A stretch of DNA of 23,181 nt, from NCBI GenBank assembly GCA_023443925.1, contig JAEZSL010000136.1, forward strand, positions 1 through 23,181, given 5' to 3'. Position numbers and translations under genes: made by a program. Source of the stretch: Bacillota bacterium. Its GTDB lineage: Bacteria > Bacillota_A > Clostridia > Lachnospirales > Lachnospiraceae. Positions 22,580 through 23,181 of the stretch are shown piece after piece (within the stretch, counting starts at the first letter, position 1; every line of letters begins with the position of its first letter). The notes under the pieces are model-generated. The model had not been told where the DNA came from. It made no database searches and worked only from the letters and a program-made list of their open reading frames with translations.

Positions 22580-23181
22580 TTAACTGTTAACGCTATCATC
22601 CTTGCTGCCTACTTCTGTCAGAGATTTAACCAGTCCGGCGATACCCTGGATCTCAGAAGGAATGATAATCTTCGTAGCTTTACCGTCCGCAGCCTTGGCA
22701 AAGGCCTCCAGGCTCTTTAACTGAAGAACCCCGTTGCCCGGATTGGAATCATTCAAGAAGCGGATACCGTCCGCATTCGCTTTTTGTACAGCGAGTATTG
22801 CTTCTGCCTGACCTTCGGCTTCTCTTATGGTAGCTTCCTTTTGCGCTTCCGCACGCAGGATTGCAGCTTCTTTATCTGCTTCCGCTCCCAGAATTACCGA
22901 CTGTTTCCTACCTTCTGCAACAAGTATCGCAGAAGTCTTTTCTCCTTCCGCACGAAGAATCGCTTCCCTTCGTTCACGTTCCGCCTTCATCTGTTTCTCC
23001 ATGGCATCCTGTATGGCGGCTGGCGGGATAATATTTTTTAATTCAACCCGATTTACCTTAATACCCCAGGGATCTGTTGCCACATCCAGAGCTACTCTCA
23101 TCTTGGTATTGATGATTTCTCTTGAGGTAAGGGTCTGGTCCAGTTCAAGATCACCGATTATATTTCTTAAGGTGGTTGCTG
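22580..23181 (-). CDS. SPFH/Band 7 (stomatin-prohibitin family) protein, N-terminus outside window
   Basis: The frame is open to the right edge, so at least 200 C-terminal residues are present and the N-terminal membrane segment and start of the Band 7 domain are missing; the Met at 23101 is internal. [27 protein letters not shown] and [22 protein letters not shown] are typical of the end of a Band 7 domain of the QmcA/stomatin type, which form membrane-associated oligomers. A helical coiled coil follows, built of consecutive 11-residue repeats ([55 protein letters not shown]), then a Gly/Ser-ended tail with [14 protein letters not shown]. The family often accompanies a membrane NfeD protein or protease, none of which is visible here. 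Its terminator follows immediately. Confidence 0.9.
   Translation of the reverse strand, partial: ATTLRNIIGDLELDQTLTSREIINTKMRVALDVATDPWGIKVNRVELKNIIPPAAIQDAMEKQMKAERERREAILRAEGEKTSAILVAEGRKQSVILGAEADKEAAILRAEAQKEATIREAEGQAEAILAVQKANADGIRFLNDSNPGNGVLQLKSLEAFAKAADGKATKIIIPSEIQGIAGLVKSLTEVGSKDDSVNS

Overview
The window reads as chromosomal DNA from an anaerobic, low-GC, Gram-positive bacterium, most likely a plant-fibre-degrading, motile member of the Lachnospiraceae (Lachnoclostridium/Anaerocolumna-like). The evidence is AT-rich spacers, strong AGGAGG-type ribosome binding sites, TTGACA/TATAAT promoters with 17-bp spacers, a cellobiose phosphorylase, chemotaxis genes, a lipoteichoic-acid-synthase-like enzyme and a Firmicutes-type birA/coaX/dusB neighbourhood. 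The genus is an inference from gene content. I see no tRNA, rRNA, CRISPR array, transposase or phage gene.

Layout. 1-2322 (-): cellobiose phosphorylase, cut by the left edge, with a 588-bp control region carrying a near-consensus promoter and repeated CGAAA..TTTCG palindromes. 2911-5780 (+): the only two plus-strand genes, both single-pass membrane-anchored proteins of unknown function, separated by a hairpin-repeat island and a strong nested terminator. 5937-12233 (-): aspartate-semialdehyde dehydrogenase (own promoter), preceded by a housekeeping run that transcribes birA, a LiaF-like membrane protein, a small conserved protein, coaX, dusB and a YvyF-like zinc-ribbon protein. 12710-13645 (-): ornithine carbamoyltransferase with a promoter that may overlap an ArgR site. 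14247-17390 (-): an LTA-synthase-like enzyme followed by a patatin-like lipase. 17648-22085 (-): a compact chemosensory operon cheA-cheW-mcp. 22580-23181 (-): the C-terminal part of an SPFH (stomatin/prohibitin) protein, cut by the right edge.

The genes are mostly ordinary core or conserved genes. The unusual material is between them. At least four intergenic islands (about 4695-4830, 10955-11280, 13967-14246 and 22335-22560) are packed with short perfect hairpins. The first two share an alternating plan: a TTGAAAA/GTGTGAA-type stem, a conserved linker, a different stem and a second conserved linker. The linker sequences are conserved while the stem sequences change and keep their pairing. 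The word CTCCAATC recurs in three islands. One island appears to be the whole 5' leader of the LiaF-like gene, and another supplies the stop codon of the 595-residue gene. Two further spacers flanking argF hold degenerate AT-rich tandem repeats of about 20 bp. This modular hairpin-repeat family is the best candidate here for something undescribed. Whether it is a mobile repeat, an RNA-level regulator or a terminator/processing element cannot be settled from this sequence alone.
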